From Clostridium transplantifaecale (GTDB lineage: Bacteria > Bacillota > Clostridia > Lachnospirales > Lachnospiraceae), in contig NZ_UYZY01000003.1 of NCBI RefSeq assembly GCF_900626075.1, positions 186,001 through 250,000 on the forward strand: a stretch of DNA of 64,000 nucleotides, read 5' to 3'. Below the pieces are notes generated by a model, which had not been told where the DNA came from, ran no database searches, and worked only from the letters and a program-made list of their open reading frames with translations. The position numbers and the translations under genes were made by a program. Positions 17,578 to 25,802 of the stretch are shown here, piece by piece. Position 1 is the first letter of the stretch. Every line of letters begins with the position of its first letter.

Positions 17578-18108
17578 CTATTCGTTCCCGTTCACTCTTC
17601 TGGCGAACTCTTTGATATATGGCTTGAAGTTCTTATGTTCTGTGGGCTGTGTTGCAAGAGGGATAGCAAAATCAGTTACCGTCATTACAAAAAACTGGTT
17701 GCTGTCTTTAAAGTAAAAAGCCACTTTGCCTAACGCTCCAAGTTTTACTTCTTTCAACATGCTGGCCGTGATATGTAAAATAAAATCTGGATCGACTTCC
17801 ATCTTTGTCATGGACGGGCAGGGAACCGCCATGATATACATCTCATCCTCCCGGTAACGGACGATAAGATTGGGAAGAGAAGCGTATCCGGTCTGAATCC
17901 GGTCATAGCCTTTCACCGTGGATACTGCGTCCTTCGCCCCCTGTGCCATCACAATCTCAAAACCTGCTGTTTCCGGAACCGCTCTCTCGGAACCTTCAAT
18001 GATCGACTGAATAAGCATCGCATGTTTCCGCTGCGTTTTCTTTTCTGTGAGCTTAATGAGTACAAGCGCTAATATGAGTGGAACACAAAAAAATAAAATC
18101 AAATACAT
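17578..18108 (-). CDS. Membrane-anchored protein of unknown function
   Basis: The 176-residue protein starts with one strongly hydrophobic helix (MYLILFFCVPLILALVLIKL) and then turns basic, so it should be anchored in the membrane by its N-terminus. The ~140-residue remainder is soluble and mixed alpha/beta in character. No family was recognised. It is divergent from the LytTR regulator and upstream of the two-component scar in the same direction. Confidence 0.65.
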   Translation of the reverse strand: MYLILFFCVPLILALVLIKLTEKKTQRKHAMLIQSIIEGSERAVPETAGFEIVMAQGAKDAVSTVKGYDRIQTGYASLPNLIVRYREDEMYIMAVPCPSMTKMEVDPDFILHITASMLKEVKLGALGKVAFYFKDSNQFFVMTVTDFAIPLATQPTEHKNFKPYIKEFARRVNGNE

Positions 18109-18245
18109 GTTTTTTCTCCTCTCTCCTTGTCACTTTGCCCGGACGGATGTGTTCCGCCTGACAGGACATAATAAATATATCACGGTTTTTAGCATTTATT
18201 GGCAACGTTTCATTACAATACCATATGTGTTTCATGACATATTCT

Positions 18246-18273
18246 TTGAATCAGGCCAGAATTATGGTAAAAT
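18246..18273 (+). promoter_or_regulatory. Promoter of the LytTR regulator gene
   Basis: TTGAAT and TAAAAT are spaced by 16 bp, about 35 bp before the start codon. The region is shared with the divergent membrane protein gene. Confidence 0.55.
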
Positions 18274-18309
18274 TATATCCAATTTAACAAACGGATTAGG
18301 AGAACGATG

Positions 18310-19023
18310 ATGTTGCGGATTGGTATTTGTGACGATGATCCTCATATGCTTAACTATCTCTCAGCTTTGTGTACCAAAATCCTGCCTGAAGCAGTCATTA
18401 CAGAGTATCGAAGCGGTATGGAGATTTTAAGCAGTGCCGGAAGTTTTGAAATCATTTTAATGGATGTGCGTATGGAGGGCATGGACGGCTTAAACGTAAT
18501 CAAACGGCTTCAAAGTAGAATTTCAAAGAAAACGCCGAACTTTCCGTCTGTCATTTTTATTACTGCTTATGATGAATATGTCTTTGAAGCGCTGGATTTA
18601 TTCCCGTTCCATTATTTATTAAAACCTCTCGATGAAGAGAAGTTTGAAAGAGTACTGAAACGCGCCGCTGAAAAGCATGCCAAAAAGGAAAAAGAAGAAG
18701 CAGTCTTTTTTCACACAAAAACCCGCCATTTACATATTTATCCCAGTGATATTTACTTTGTGGAGAGTAATCTTCGAAAGGCGATTATCAATCTGGAGCA
18801 TGCTCACTTTGAAGTGTATTCGACAATGGCAGAGTTGGAAAAACTGTTTGGAAACTCTTTTTTTCGCTGCCACAGGGGATACTTGGTGAACCTTGGAAAA
18901 GTCCAAAGTTATGACAGGGAGACAATAACACTTGTTAACGGAACGCGTTTGATTTTAACTAAGACGAAATATGCGGAATTTGTAGATGCCTATATGCGTT
19001 ATTTAAAAATCAACGAGGGGTAG
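18310..19023 (+). CDS. LytTR-family response regulator (AgrA/LytR type)
   Basis: A receiver domain occupies residues 1-125: acidic pocket CDDD, phospho-acceptor aspartate in ILMDVRMEG, FITAYDEY, and the KPL lysine. A LytTR DNA-binding domain (about 140-237) has HTKTRHLHIYPSDIYFVES and FFRCHRGYLVNL. Of two adjacent ATGs, 18310 has the better spacing from AGGAG. No kinase gene is adjacent. The nearest GHKL-type kinase of the matching AgrC class is at 31453-33150, which itself lacks a regulator, so the two may pair. Confidence 0.9.
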   Translation: MLRIGICDDDPHMLNYLSALCTKILPEAVITEYRSGMEILSSAGSFEIILMDVRMEGMDGLNVIKRLQSRISKKTPNFPSVIFITAYDEYVFEALDLFPFHYLLKPLDEEKFERVLKRAAEKHAKKEKEEAVFFHTKTRHLHIYPSDIYFVESNLRKAIINLEHAHFEVYSTMAELEKLFGNSFFRCHRGYLVNLGKVQSYDRETITLVNGTRLILTKTKYAEFVDAYMRYLKINEG

Positions 19024-19048
19024 AAAGGGCTGCTGAATTGCAGCGTAC

Positions 19049-19074
19049 ATTATTGTTCCCAATTATTGTTCCCA
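19049..19074. repeat. Perfect 13-bp tandem repeat
   Basis: ATTATTGTTCCCA occurs twice without a gap between the LytTR regulator stop and the TetR promoter. It may be an operator for one of the two flanking regulators, or a simple duplication. Confidence 0.55.
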
Positions 19075-19088
19075 AGATAATATTCTTC

Positions 19089-19117
19089 TTGACTTATGCA
19101 TCACTTCATGTTATGTT
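19089..19117 (+). promoter_or_regulatory. Promoter of the TetR gene
   Basis: TTGACT and TATGTT are separated by 17 bp. The TetR operator starts six bases after the -10, over the likely start point, which fits autorepression. Confidence 0.75.
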
Positions 19118-19122
19118 TTATT

Positions 19123-19142
19123 AAACTGACCGTTGGTCTAAA
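19123..19142. promoter_or_regulatory. TetR-type operator 1
   Basis: The core GACC-GTT-GGTC is palindromic. The 14-base ACTGACCGTTGGTC matches, in opposite orientation, the sequence at 19836-19855 upstream of the efflux gene. Both lie just ahead of genes that a linked TetR repressor would control. Confidence 0.7.
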
Positions 19143-19158
19143 AGGTGGTGAATGGATT

Positions 19159-19791
19159 ATGCGCAGACATAAAGAGCCAGAAGTAAGAAAAAGTGAGTTA
19201 TTAGATGCGGCACAAAAGCTGTTTGTCGAAAAAGGGTATGCCAAAACAACGGTTACTGATATTTTGAATGTACACGGGTTGTCGAAAGGCGTATTCTATT
19301 ACTATTTTAAATCGAAAGAAGAAGTGATGGATGCGATCATTCAGCGTATGGTTGATGATATGGTAGATCACGCTGAAAAAGTTGTGGCAGATTCCAGCAT
19401 GACTCCGCCTGAAAAGATACTTGCCATCTTGATAGGAAGAGGGCAATCCGAGGAAATGATAAAAGACAAGGAAAATATGACCCGCCAATTTCATGAAGTC
19501 CAGAACGCAGAAATGCACCAAAAATGTTTAGCGCTTAGTATAAAGCGCCTCGCGCCTGTTATGGCGCAAGTATTCAAGGAAGATGACGGCCAGGCTGCAT
19601 GTTCCACTGATTATCTGTTAGAATCGTTTACTTTATTTCTGGCGGCAGGGCAAGTGATTTTTGATGAAGGTTTATTTCGGTGGAGTGAAGAAGAACGCAC
19701 CCGGTACGCGGCTGCCCTCCTTGAAATGATGGAAAAAACACTTGGTGTCCCGGCTGGGTATTTTGATGAACTTAAGATAAAATTTGCATGA
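19159..19791 (+). CDS. TetR/AcrR family transcriptional repressor
   Basis: The ATG at 19159 follows an AAGGTGGTG site and gives 210 residues. The N-terminal HTH is typical: LLDAAQKLFVEKGYAKTTV then ILNVHGLSKGVFYYYFKSKE. The C-terminal ligand-binding part is variable, as usual. Matching operators lie upstream of this gene and upstream of the MFS gene that follows, so it likely represses itself and the efflux set and is released by a transported compound. Its own terminator overlaps the stop codon. Confidence 0.92.
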   Translation: MRRHKEPEVRKSELLDAAQKLFVEKGYAKTTVTDILNVHGLSKGVFYYYFKSKEEVMDAIIQRMVDDMVDHAEKVVADSSMTPPEKILAILIGRGQSEEMIKDKENMTRQFHEVQNAEMHQKCLALSIKRLAPVMAQVFKEDDGQAACSTDYLLESFTLFLAAGQVIFDEGLFRWSEEERTRYAAALLEMMEKTLGVPAGYFDELKIKFA

Positions 19792-19823
19792 TACGATCGT
19801 TCGTTTGTATCGTGCAAATTTTT
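19783..19823 (+). terminator. Terminator overlapping the TetR stop codon
   Basis: TTTGCATGATAC pairs with GTATCGTGCAAA (one G-U pair) around a 12-base loop and is followed by TTTTT. The TGA of the TetR gene lies inside the 5' arm. Confidence 0.88.
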
Positions 19824-19835
19824 AAACGAAAATAT

Positions 19836-19855
19836 AAACTAACGGTCAGTCTAAA
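19836..19855. promoter_or_regulatory. TetR-type operator 2
   Basis: Read on the minus strand it gives ACTGACCGTTAGTT, which differs from operator 1 mainly at one purine and the last base. It lies 14 bp before the MFS start codon and overlaps a TATAAA. Confidence 0.7.
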
Positions 19856-19869
19856 TAGGAGGATTTAGA

Positions 19870-21123
19870 ATGCCAGAGAGAAAAAGTGATATACCCTCAC
19901 CTCATAACTTCAAGTTGATGGTGTTTGGCCAGATTATTTCAATTCTAGGGTCGGCGTTGCTGCGGTTTGCGCTTTCCCTGTACGTTTTAGATACAACAGG
20001 CAGCGAATCTTTATTCGCAACAATGTATGCCATATCTAATATACCGCTTTTGCTTGCCCCGTTGGGCGGAGCCGTTGCTGACAGATTCAATCGCCGCAAC
20101 CTGATGGTACTATTTGATTTTACCAGCAGTGCCATTGTATTGTGCCTGATTATACTTATGAATGTGGGGAAGATTTCTATCCCTGCCATCGGAGTTACGA
20201 TGGTGCTGCTGTCTATTATCAGCGCCTTGTACACCCCCGCTGTTACAGCAAGCATTCCTCTATTGGTGGAGAAACACAGACTGGAGGGAGCAAATGGTCT
20301 TGTTCAGGCGGTCCAGTCATTGTCTGCTGTTGCCGCCCCGGTTTTGGGTGGAATCCTGTACGGTATCATGGGCCTTAGTGTCGTTATCATGATTAGCTGT
20401 ATTTCATTCTTCCTGTCGGCTGTCATGGAAATTTTCATAAAGATACCGTTTGAGAAGCGGCAATGGAATGGACGCATCGTGCCGACTATCACAAAGGATC
20501 TGAAAGACGGTTTTATATACGTCATGAAACAGAAGTTTATACGCAAGGTCAGCATCATTGCCGTCTTGCTGAATCTGGTGCTAATCCCATATTTCCTGGT
20601 AGGGGCTCCGATTGTCCTGCGCGTAACGCTGCAAAGCGGAGATACTTTGTATGGGATCGGAATGGGAGTGATTAACGCCGCCACCATAATAGGCGCATTA
20701 TCCATTGGACTGCTTGCTCCTAAAATGAAACTGAAAACATTACACCGCTGGCTTTTTGCTTCCGCACTGTTTTTGATGCTCATGGCAGTATCCTTAATGC
20801 CGTTTATGCTTGGGATGGGGTATTGCCCCTCATTTATTCTGTTTATGCTGGGCGCTGTCCCTATCGCGGCAAGTATGACGATTATTTCCATTTTCATCAT
20901 TACGAAGGTTCAAAAAATAACACCGAACGAAAATCTTGGAAAAGTCATGGCAATCATAACCGCAGTCGCTCAGTGCGCTGCGCCGCTGGGACAGATTCTA
21001 TATGGCATTGTCTTTGAATCATGGGGGGCACAGATATTTATACCAACTTTTTTTGTTGGGATTGCGATCCTGCTTCTCGGGGGCTTGACGCAGCGGATGC
21101 TCAAATGTGAGGAAGAACTGTAA
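19870..21123 (+). CDS. MFS efflux transporter
   Basis: The 417-residue protein has about 12 hydrophobic segments. Between helices 2 and 3 the major-facilitator loop motif reads GGAVADRFNRRNLM. It resembles the drug/macrolide-type or EntS-like 12-helix exporters. It should export a small toxic molecule using the proton gradient. The start ATG follows TAGGAGGATT. It lies first in a set with an FtsX-type permease and an ATPase, under the linked TetR repressor. The substrate is unknown. Confidence 0.9.
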   Translation: MPERKSDIPSPHNFKLMVFGQIISILGSALLRFALSLYVLDTTGSESLFATMYAISNIPLLLAPLGGAVADRFNRRNLMVLFDFTSSAIVLCLIILMNVGKISIPAIGVTMVLLSIISALYTPAVTASIPLLVEKHRLEGANGLVQAVQSLSAVAAPVLGGILYGIMGLSVVIMISCISFFLSAVMEIFIKIPFEKRQWNGRIVPTITKDLKDGFIYVMKQKFIRKVSIIAVLLNLVLIPYFLVGAPIVLRVTLQSGDTLYGIGMGVINAATIIGALSIGLLAPKMKLKTLHRWLFASALFLMLMAVSLMPFMLGMGYCPSFILFMLGAVPIAASMTIISIFIITKVQKITPNENLGKVMAIITAVAQCAAPLGQILYGIVFESWGAQIFIPTFFVGIAILLLGGLTQRMLKCEEEL

Positions 21124-21162
21124 ATTGAAGTCTGATCAAACAATGGAGAAGGGGGCTTAACA

Positions 21163-23493
21163 ATGTATGGCAAACTGATTCTAAACGACATACGAAAAGG
21201 GAAGCTGATTGCAGTTACAATCGCGGTCTTTATCGCAATTGCGGCGGCTCTGACATCGTCTGCGGCTATGCTGGGGGTCAATCTGTCCGGCGCGGTTGGC
21301 CAGCTGATGGAGGAAACAAGGGCGATTGATTTTATGCAGATGCACTCCGGTGAAGTTGACGGGCAGCGGCTCCAAAACTTCGCGGATACTCAGGGTAATG
21401 TGGAGGCGTACCAACTGGCGAAATTCCTGAATATGGACGCTTCGGAACTGTTTATCAGGGGCAGATCACTTGAGGGAAGTATCCAGGATAATGGTTTTTC
21501 CATGCAGAATGAAGCGTTTGATTTCCTGCTGGATTTGAACGGTGAAATCATTCATCCCGCCGATGGTGAAGTATACGTTCCCCTCTGTTACAAGAAGAAC
21601 GGCGCTGCAAAATTAGGAGACATACTGAACGTACACGGAGTGTCGTTTACTGTGGCCGGTTTTTTGCGGGATTCACAGATGAATGCCGACCTTGTCGGTT
21701 CCAAGCGGTTCCTTGTGAGCGGGAATGATTTTGCGCGCCTGGAGAGCTTTGGCAGTATGGAATACCTGATTGAGTTTCGCCTAAAAGACCGTTCCGCTTT
21801 CTCCGCCTTCCAGTCGGATTATTTTGCGCAAAGGCTTCCGTCCAACGGCCCTCCGGTCATAAGCCGCCCGCTGCTTATGATGGCCAACTCGATGACGGAT
21901 GGGCTGATGATTGCGGTGCTGGTGCTAATCAGTATCCTTGTGGTTGTAGTGGCTTTCCTCTGTATTCGTTTCACATTGCTTGCAAAACTACAGGAGGATT
22001 ACAGGGAAATCGGCGTATTGAAAGCTGTGGGTATGAGGGGTTCGCAAATCGCCAATCTATATGCCGTAAAGTACGGCGCGATTGCGGGGATTGCCTGTGT
22101 TTTGGGATTTCTGCTCTCCTTTCCCTTAAGCGGCCCCCTTATGGAAAATATACGGCTTTATATGGGAGGAAGCAGCAAAGGCGCGATTGCACCGCTTATA
22201 GGCGTTCTCGGCGCTATGATGATTTTTCTTGCAGTTATGCTGTATGTGAAAACTGTCTTACAGCGGTTTGGCAAAATCTCCGCGGCTGAAGCGGTGCGGT
22301 TCGGTGCGCCGCAGGAAGAATCAAATGCGGCGAGGGGCTTTCGTTTCAGCCAAAACAAGATTTTATCATCTGAAGTTTTTTTAGCTGTTAAAGACGTATT
22401 ATGCCGAAAAAAACTTTATGCTACCATGTTCACCGTGCTCGTTATCTCATCATTCCTTTTCATTGTACCGCAGAATATTTATAATACCATTTCAGCGAGA
22501 AGTTTTATGACCTATCTGGGCGTTGGGGAAAGTGACATTTCTGTGCATTTGACGCAGACGCAGGCAGATGACTTGAGGCAGGCAGCGGCGGATATGATTG
22601 ATGCGCTTGCGGCGGATGAAAGCGTTGCCAGATACACGGTTCTTTCCGACATGGTGTTTAATATACCAACAGAGGATGGACGGATGGAACGTCTGCGGGT
22701 GGAATTGGGCGACCATACCGCCTTCCCTGTCATGTATGCGCGGGGAGGCCCGCCTGTCACCGAAACGGAAATTGCTCTTTCCTCCCTAAACGCAGATGAG
22801 CTTGGAAAATCGGTGGGTGAGGAACTGACGTTGGTTGTGGAAGGCAAAGAAAAGCGTATGACGATATGTGGAATTTATTCCGACATCACCAATGCTGGAA
22901 AAACGGCAAAGGCAGCGTTTCAGGCAAAAGGCGCGGACTTCGTGCGGGTGGTCATACCGATAGAACTTAAGGACAGGATGGCAGCGTCACAGACAGCGGC
23001 GCGGTATCAGTCTGGGTTTCCGTTTGCCACGATAGCGGTTTCCGACGAGTATGTGCGCCAGACCTTCGGCGGCACCTTGGCTGCCATACAGAAAGCGGCT
23101 TTCGCTTCCATCGCCGCCGCAGTTCTGCTTACGATACTGATCACCTTGCTGTTTATGAAGATGATTGTGACGAAAGACCGGTACTCAATTGCCATTTTGA
23201 AATCTCTCGGTTTTTCTGACAGGGAAATCTGCTGGCAGTATGTGGCGCGTTCCATAATCGTGGCCGCACTCGGCGTAATCATCGGGGTGATTTTAGCAAA
23301 CACATTGGGCGAACTGTTTGGTATGGCTCTGATTTCTACTCTTGGGGCCACAACATTCCACTTTGTTGTCAATCCGTTTTACGCATATCTGTTTGCGCCG
23401 CTTCTCATTGTGGTATGCGTATACTCAGCCACGTTACTGGGCATATCAGACATTCGTAAACTCAAAATTTCCGAACACATTAAGGAGGTATAA
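21163..23493 (+). CDS. ABC transporter permease, FtsX/MacB-like
   Basis: The 776-residue protein has an N-terminal membrane helix and a large extracytoplasmic region. A three-helix FtsX domain (about 245-375) has REIGVLKAVGMRG between helices. A second soluble region follows, and the C-terminal FtsX domain has SIAILKSLGFSDREICWQYV. This duplicated layout is typical of the YknZ/BceB-like permeases that work with a separate ATPase. The stop lies three bases before the ATPase start, so the two form one transporter. Lipophilic drug or peptide export is likely. Confidence 0.92.
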   Translation: MYGKLILNDIRKGKLIAVTIAVFIAIAAALTSSAAMLGVNLSGAVGQLMEETRAIDFMQMHSGEVDGQRLQNFADTQGNVEAYQLAKFLNMDASELFIRGRSLEGSIQDNGFSMQNEAFDFLLDLNGEIIHPADGEVYVPLCYKKNGAAKLGDILNVHGVSFTVAGFLRDSQMNADLVGSKRFLVSGNDFARLESFGSMEYLIEFRLKDRSAFSAFQSDYFAQRLPSNGPPVISRPLLMMANSMTDGLMIAVLVLISILVVVVAFLCIRFTLLAKLQEDYREIGVLKAVGMRGSQIANLYAVKYGAIAGIACVLGFLLSFPLSGPLMENIRLYMGGSSKGAIAPLIGVLGAMMIFLAVMLYVKTVLQRFGKISAAEAVRFGAPQEESNAARGFRFSQNKILSSEVFLAVKDVLCRKKLYATMFTVLVISSFLFIVPQNIYNTISARSFMTYLGVGESDISVHLTQTQADDLRQAAADMIDALAADESVARYTVLSDMVFNIPTEDGRMERLRVELGDHTAFPVMYARGGPPVTETEIALSSLNADELGKSVGEELTLVVEGKEKRMTICGIYSDITNAGKTAKAAFQAKGADFVRVVIPIELKDRMAASQTAARYQSGFPFATIAVSDEYVRQTFGGTLAAIQKAAFASIAAAVLLTILITLLFMKMIVTKDRYSIAILKSLGFSDREICWQYVARSIIVAALGVIIGVILANTLGELFGMALISTLGATTFHFVVNPFYAYLFAPLLIVVCVYSATLLGISDIRKLKISEHIKEV

Positions 23494-23496
23494 GCT

Positions 23497-24255
23497 GTGG
23501 CTCGAATCATTACAGGCAGAAATATAATAAAAACTTTTGGTACCGGCGATAAACAGGTGAGGGTGTTAAACGGAGTGAATATGGAAATAGAAAAAGGCGA
23601 GTTTGTGGCAGTCATGGGTCCGTCCGGCTCAGGGAAATCCACGCTGCTGTTCGCTCTTTCCGGAATGGACAGCATCACAAGCGGGTCTGTGATGTTCGGA
23701 GATACCGAACTGTCAAAACTCCGCGAAAATGATCGGGCAGATATACGCCGGAAAAGGATGGGGTTTATTTTTCAACAGCCAACCATGCTCAAAAATCTAA
23801 ACCTTTTGGACAACATTATTCTCCCAACCGCTCAGGACGGTAAGAAGAATATGGCGAAACTCACACAAAAAGCTAAGTTATTGATGAAAAAGACGGGCAT
23901 TGGCGGATTGGAAAACAGGGAGATAACGGAGGTTTCAGGCGGACAGCTGCAGCGGGCTGGTATCTGCCGCGCCCTGATGAACTCACCGGAGATTCTTTTT
24001 GCCGATGAACCCACCGGCGCACTGAACTCAAAATCAGCGGAGGCAATCATGGGATTGCTAACGGATATCAATCGGGAAGGTACTGCAATTCTGCTTGTGA
24101 CTCATGACGCAAAGATCTCTGCCTGTGCCGACAGGGTCTTATTCACGAAGGATGGAGACATCGTCTCCGAACTTACGCTGCAAAAGTCCAGCAGAAAGAA
24201 TATGGAAACAAGAACAAAAAAAATTCTTGCTGAGATGGCAGTTGTAGGAATTTAA
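23497..24255 (+). CDS. ABC transporter ATP-binding protein (MacB/LolD type)
   Basis: The 252-residue subunit starts at a GTG; its ribosome site AAGGAGGT overlaps the end of the permease gene. Walker A is GPSGSGKST, the signature is VSGGQLQRA, Walker B is ILFADEPTGAL, and the H-loop is LVTHDAKIS. These are the motifs of ATPases that drive FtsX-type permeases. It should energise the product of the preceding gene at the inner face of the membrane. Confidence 0.95.
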   Translation: MARIITGRNIIKTFGTGDKQVRVLNGVNMEIEKGEFVAVMGPSGSGKSTLLFALSGMDSITSGSVMFGDTELSKLRENDRADIRRKRMGFIFQQPTMLKNLNLLDNIILPTAQDGKKNMAKLTQKAKLLMKKTGIGGLENREITEVSGGQLQRAGICRALMNSPEILFADEPTGALNSKSAEAIMGLLTDINREGTAILLVTHDAKISACADRVLFTKDGDIVSELTLQKSSRKNMETRTKKILAEMAVVGI

Positions 24256-24316
24256 GTACAGCAACGGGGACAACGGATTATCTGCTGCTCTGATTTTTCT
24301 GGGAAAGGGGGACGAT

Positions 24317-24415
24317 ATGCAGCAACAGATATTGATTATCGGTTCCTGCCTCACGAGCTGCAAAAATAACCAGTGGTATTGTTATTCGTGTTTTTTGAGA
24401 AATGTGACATGCTGA
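24317..24415 (+). CDS. Possible 32-residue cysteine-rich peptide
   Basis: An ATG preceded by AAAGGGGGACGAT opens a 32-codon frame with five cysteines: a CxxxC early, a CxxC late and a final cysteine. The hydrophobic start QQQILIIGSC is short for a signal peptide. The stop codon lies within the terminator hairpin of the efflux operon. It may be a real small protein or a chance frame. Confidence 0.25.
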   Translation: MQQQILIIGSCLTSCKNNQWYCYSCFLRNVTC

Positions 24416-24431
24416 TGTCGCATTTCTTTTG
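24399..24431 (+). terminator. Terminator of the efflux operon
   Basis: GAAATGTGACAT pairs with ATGTCGCATTTC (one G-U pair) around the loop GCTG, followed by TTTT. Confidence 0.9.
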
Positions 24432-24464
24432 ATAAAATCATCTGAGACAAAGGAGGAATAAGAT

Positions 24465-24821
24465 ATGCCGTTTACTGAGATATGTATTTATCAAGTCAAA
24501 CCGCAAAAGGTTGATGAATTCGAGGCGCTGATGCTGGAAGCGAAAACGTTTCTGGAAAAGCAAAAGGGGCTGTTTTTACTGCGGTTTGTAAAGAGAGAGT
24601 ACCACATCGACATGGAGCAGATTAAAGAAGGTCTGCCGCCGCCTAAGATCACGCGCATTGTAAAAAGCGTCAAGTATATGCTCTATTGGGAGTTTGATAC
24701 GAAAGAAAGCTATGGAGCAGCACAAAAAACCCTCTGCGACAGCTATTGGAAGCCGATGGAAAGATGTCTGGCAGCGCCGCATGACAAATATTTAGGAGAG
24801 GGGATGTTTTCATGGAATTAG
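24465..24821 (+). CDS. Dimeric alpha/beta-barrel (ABM-like) protein
   Basis: The 118-residue protein begins FTEICIYQVKPQKVDEFEAL, the first strand and helix expected of an antibiotic-biosynthesis-monooxygenase-like ferredoxin fold. Helix and strand order fits one such domain. No catalytic residues can be assigned. The ATG has AAAGGAGG upstream. It precedes a WYL regulator gene that may control it. A near-identical ~100-bp piece of this gene lies at 44636-44752. Confidence 0.65.
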   Translation: MPFTEICIYQVKPQKVDEFEALMLEAKTFLEKQKGLFLLRFVKREYHIDMEQIKEGLPPPKITRIVKSVKYMLYWEFDTKESYGAAQKTLCDSYWKPMERCLAAPHDKYLGEGMFSWN

Positions 24822-24893
24822 CGTATTGCGGTTTAAAATGCCTGAACAGTCTAAATTATCTTGCCGCAGCAGATAGACAGGCAGAGGAGTGAT

Positions 24894-25802
24894 ATGCAGA
24901 TAGACAGGCTGATTCAAATTGTATTATTACTGTTAAGCCGTGACAACCTGACAGCGAAACAGCTGGCAGAGGAACTTGGTGTCTCCACACGCACGATCTA
25001 TAGGGACATCAATATACTTTCCGTTGCGGGCATCCCGATCACATCACAAAAAGGATATGGCGGAGGGCTGTCCTTGCTGCAAGGTTTTTCATTGGACAAA
25101 TCCTACTTCACCCAGGCAGAGCAAAGTAATATGATTCAGGCGTTACAGATCCTGAAATCTTCCAATTACCCGGATGCTGATAAAACTCTGAACAAGGTAG
25201 CCGGGTTGTTCAGCCACAACATGCAGTCAGAATGGCTAGAGATTGATTTCTCGTATTGGGGCAGCCCTGAAAAGGAACGGGTCAATATTACAGCGTTAGA
25301 GCGTGCAATCATCAATAAGTATGTGATTACATTCACTTATTTTAATACAGAGTTAACGGTAACGGATCAGACGGTCGAGCCGCTGAAACTGGTTTTCAAA
25401 TCGCACGCCTGGTATCTTGTTGCCTGGTCTCTTCATAAAAATGCCATTCGTATTTATAAAATGTCCCGTATCAGAGAGCTTCAGGTTACAAACCAGTTGT
25501 TTGAACGCGTGCTGCCGCAGGATTTTTCCATTAATCCTGCGTACAAAGAAGAATATGATATACCGATCTTCAAATTGCATTTTTCTGAAAAGATCGCGTA
25601 TAAAGTCTACGATGAATTTCAGGAGAAGTACATTAAAAAGTTAGATGACGGTACCTTGGAAGTATCGTTTAGATACCAGTTAAATGAGTGGACGTTTCTT
25701 TATCTGCTTTCCTTTGGCGAGTATGTTGAAATAATAGAACCTGCCCAGGCAAGGGAGGTTCTAAAAGAAAAGGCCCAAAAGATACTTTCTATGTACCAAT
25801 AA
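24894..25802 (+). CDS. HTH-WYL family transcriptional regulator (YafY type)
   Basis: The ATG at 24894 follows GAGGAG and gives 302 residues. The N-terminal HTH_11 domain reads LTAKQLAEELGVSTRTIYRD with a second half GIPITSQKGYGGGLSLL. A WYL domain follows (about 140-225), with HAWYLVAWSLHKNAIRIYKM. WYL domains sense small ligands or nucleic acid. Its stop overlaps the next start by one base (TAATG), so the next gene is translated with it. Confidence 0.93.
   Translation: MQIDRLIQIVLLLLSRDNLTAKQLAEELGVSTRTIYRDINILSVAGIPITSQKGYGGGLSLLQGFSLDKSYFTQAEQSNMIQALQILKSSNYPDADKTLNKVAGLFSHNMQSEWLEIDFSYWGSPEKERVNITALERAIINKYVITFTYFNTELTVTDQTVEPLKLVFKSHAWYLVAWSLHKNAIRIYKMSRIRELQVTNQLFERVLPQDFSINPAYKEEYDIPIFKLHFSEKIAYKVYDEFQEKYIKKLDDGTLEVSFRYQLNEWTFLYLLSFGEYVEIIEPAQAREVLKEKAQKILSMYQ

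Noticed and set aside
24861-24893. Upstream start for the WYL regulator
   Set aside because: The ATG at 24894 has GAGGAG at good spacing and begins at the conserved HTH domain; the earlier start adds an unsupported 11 residues.
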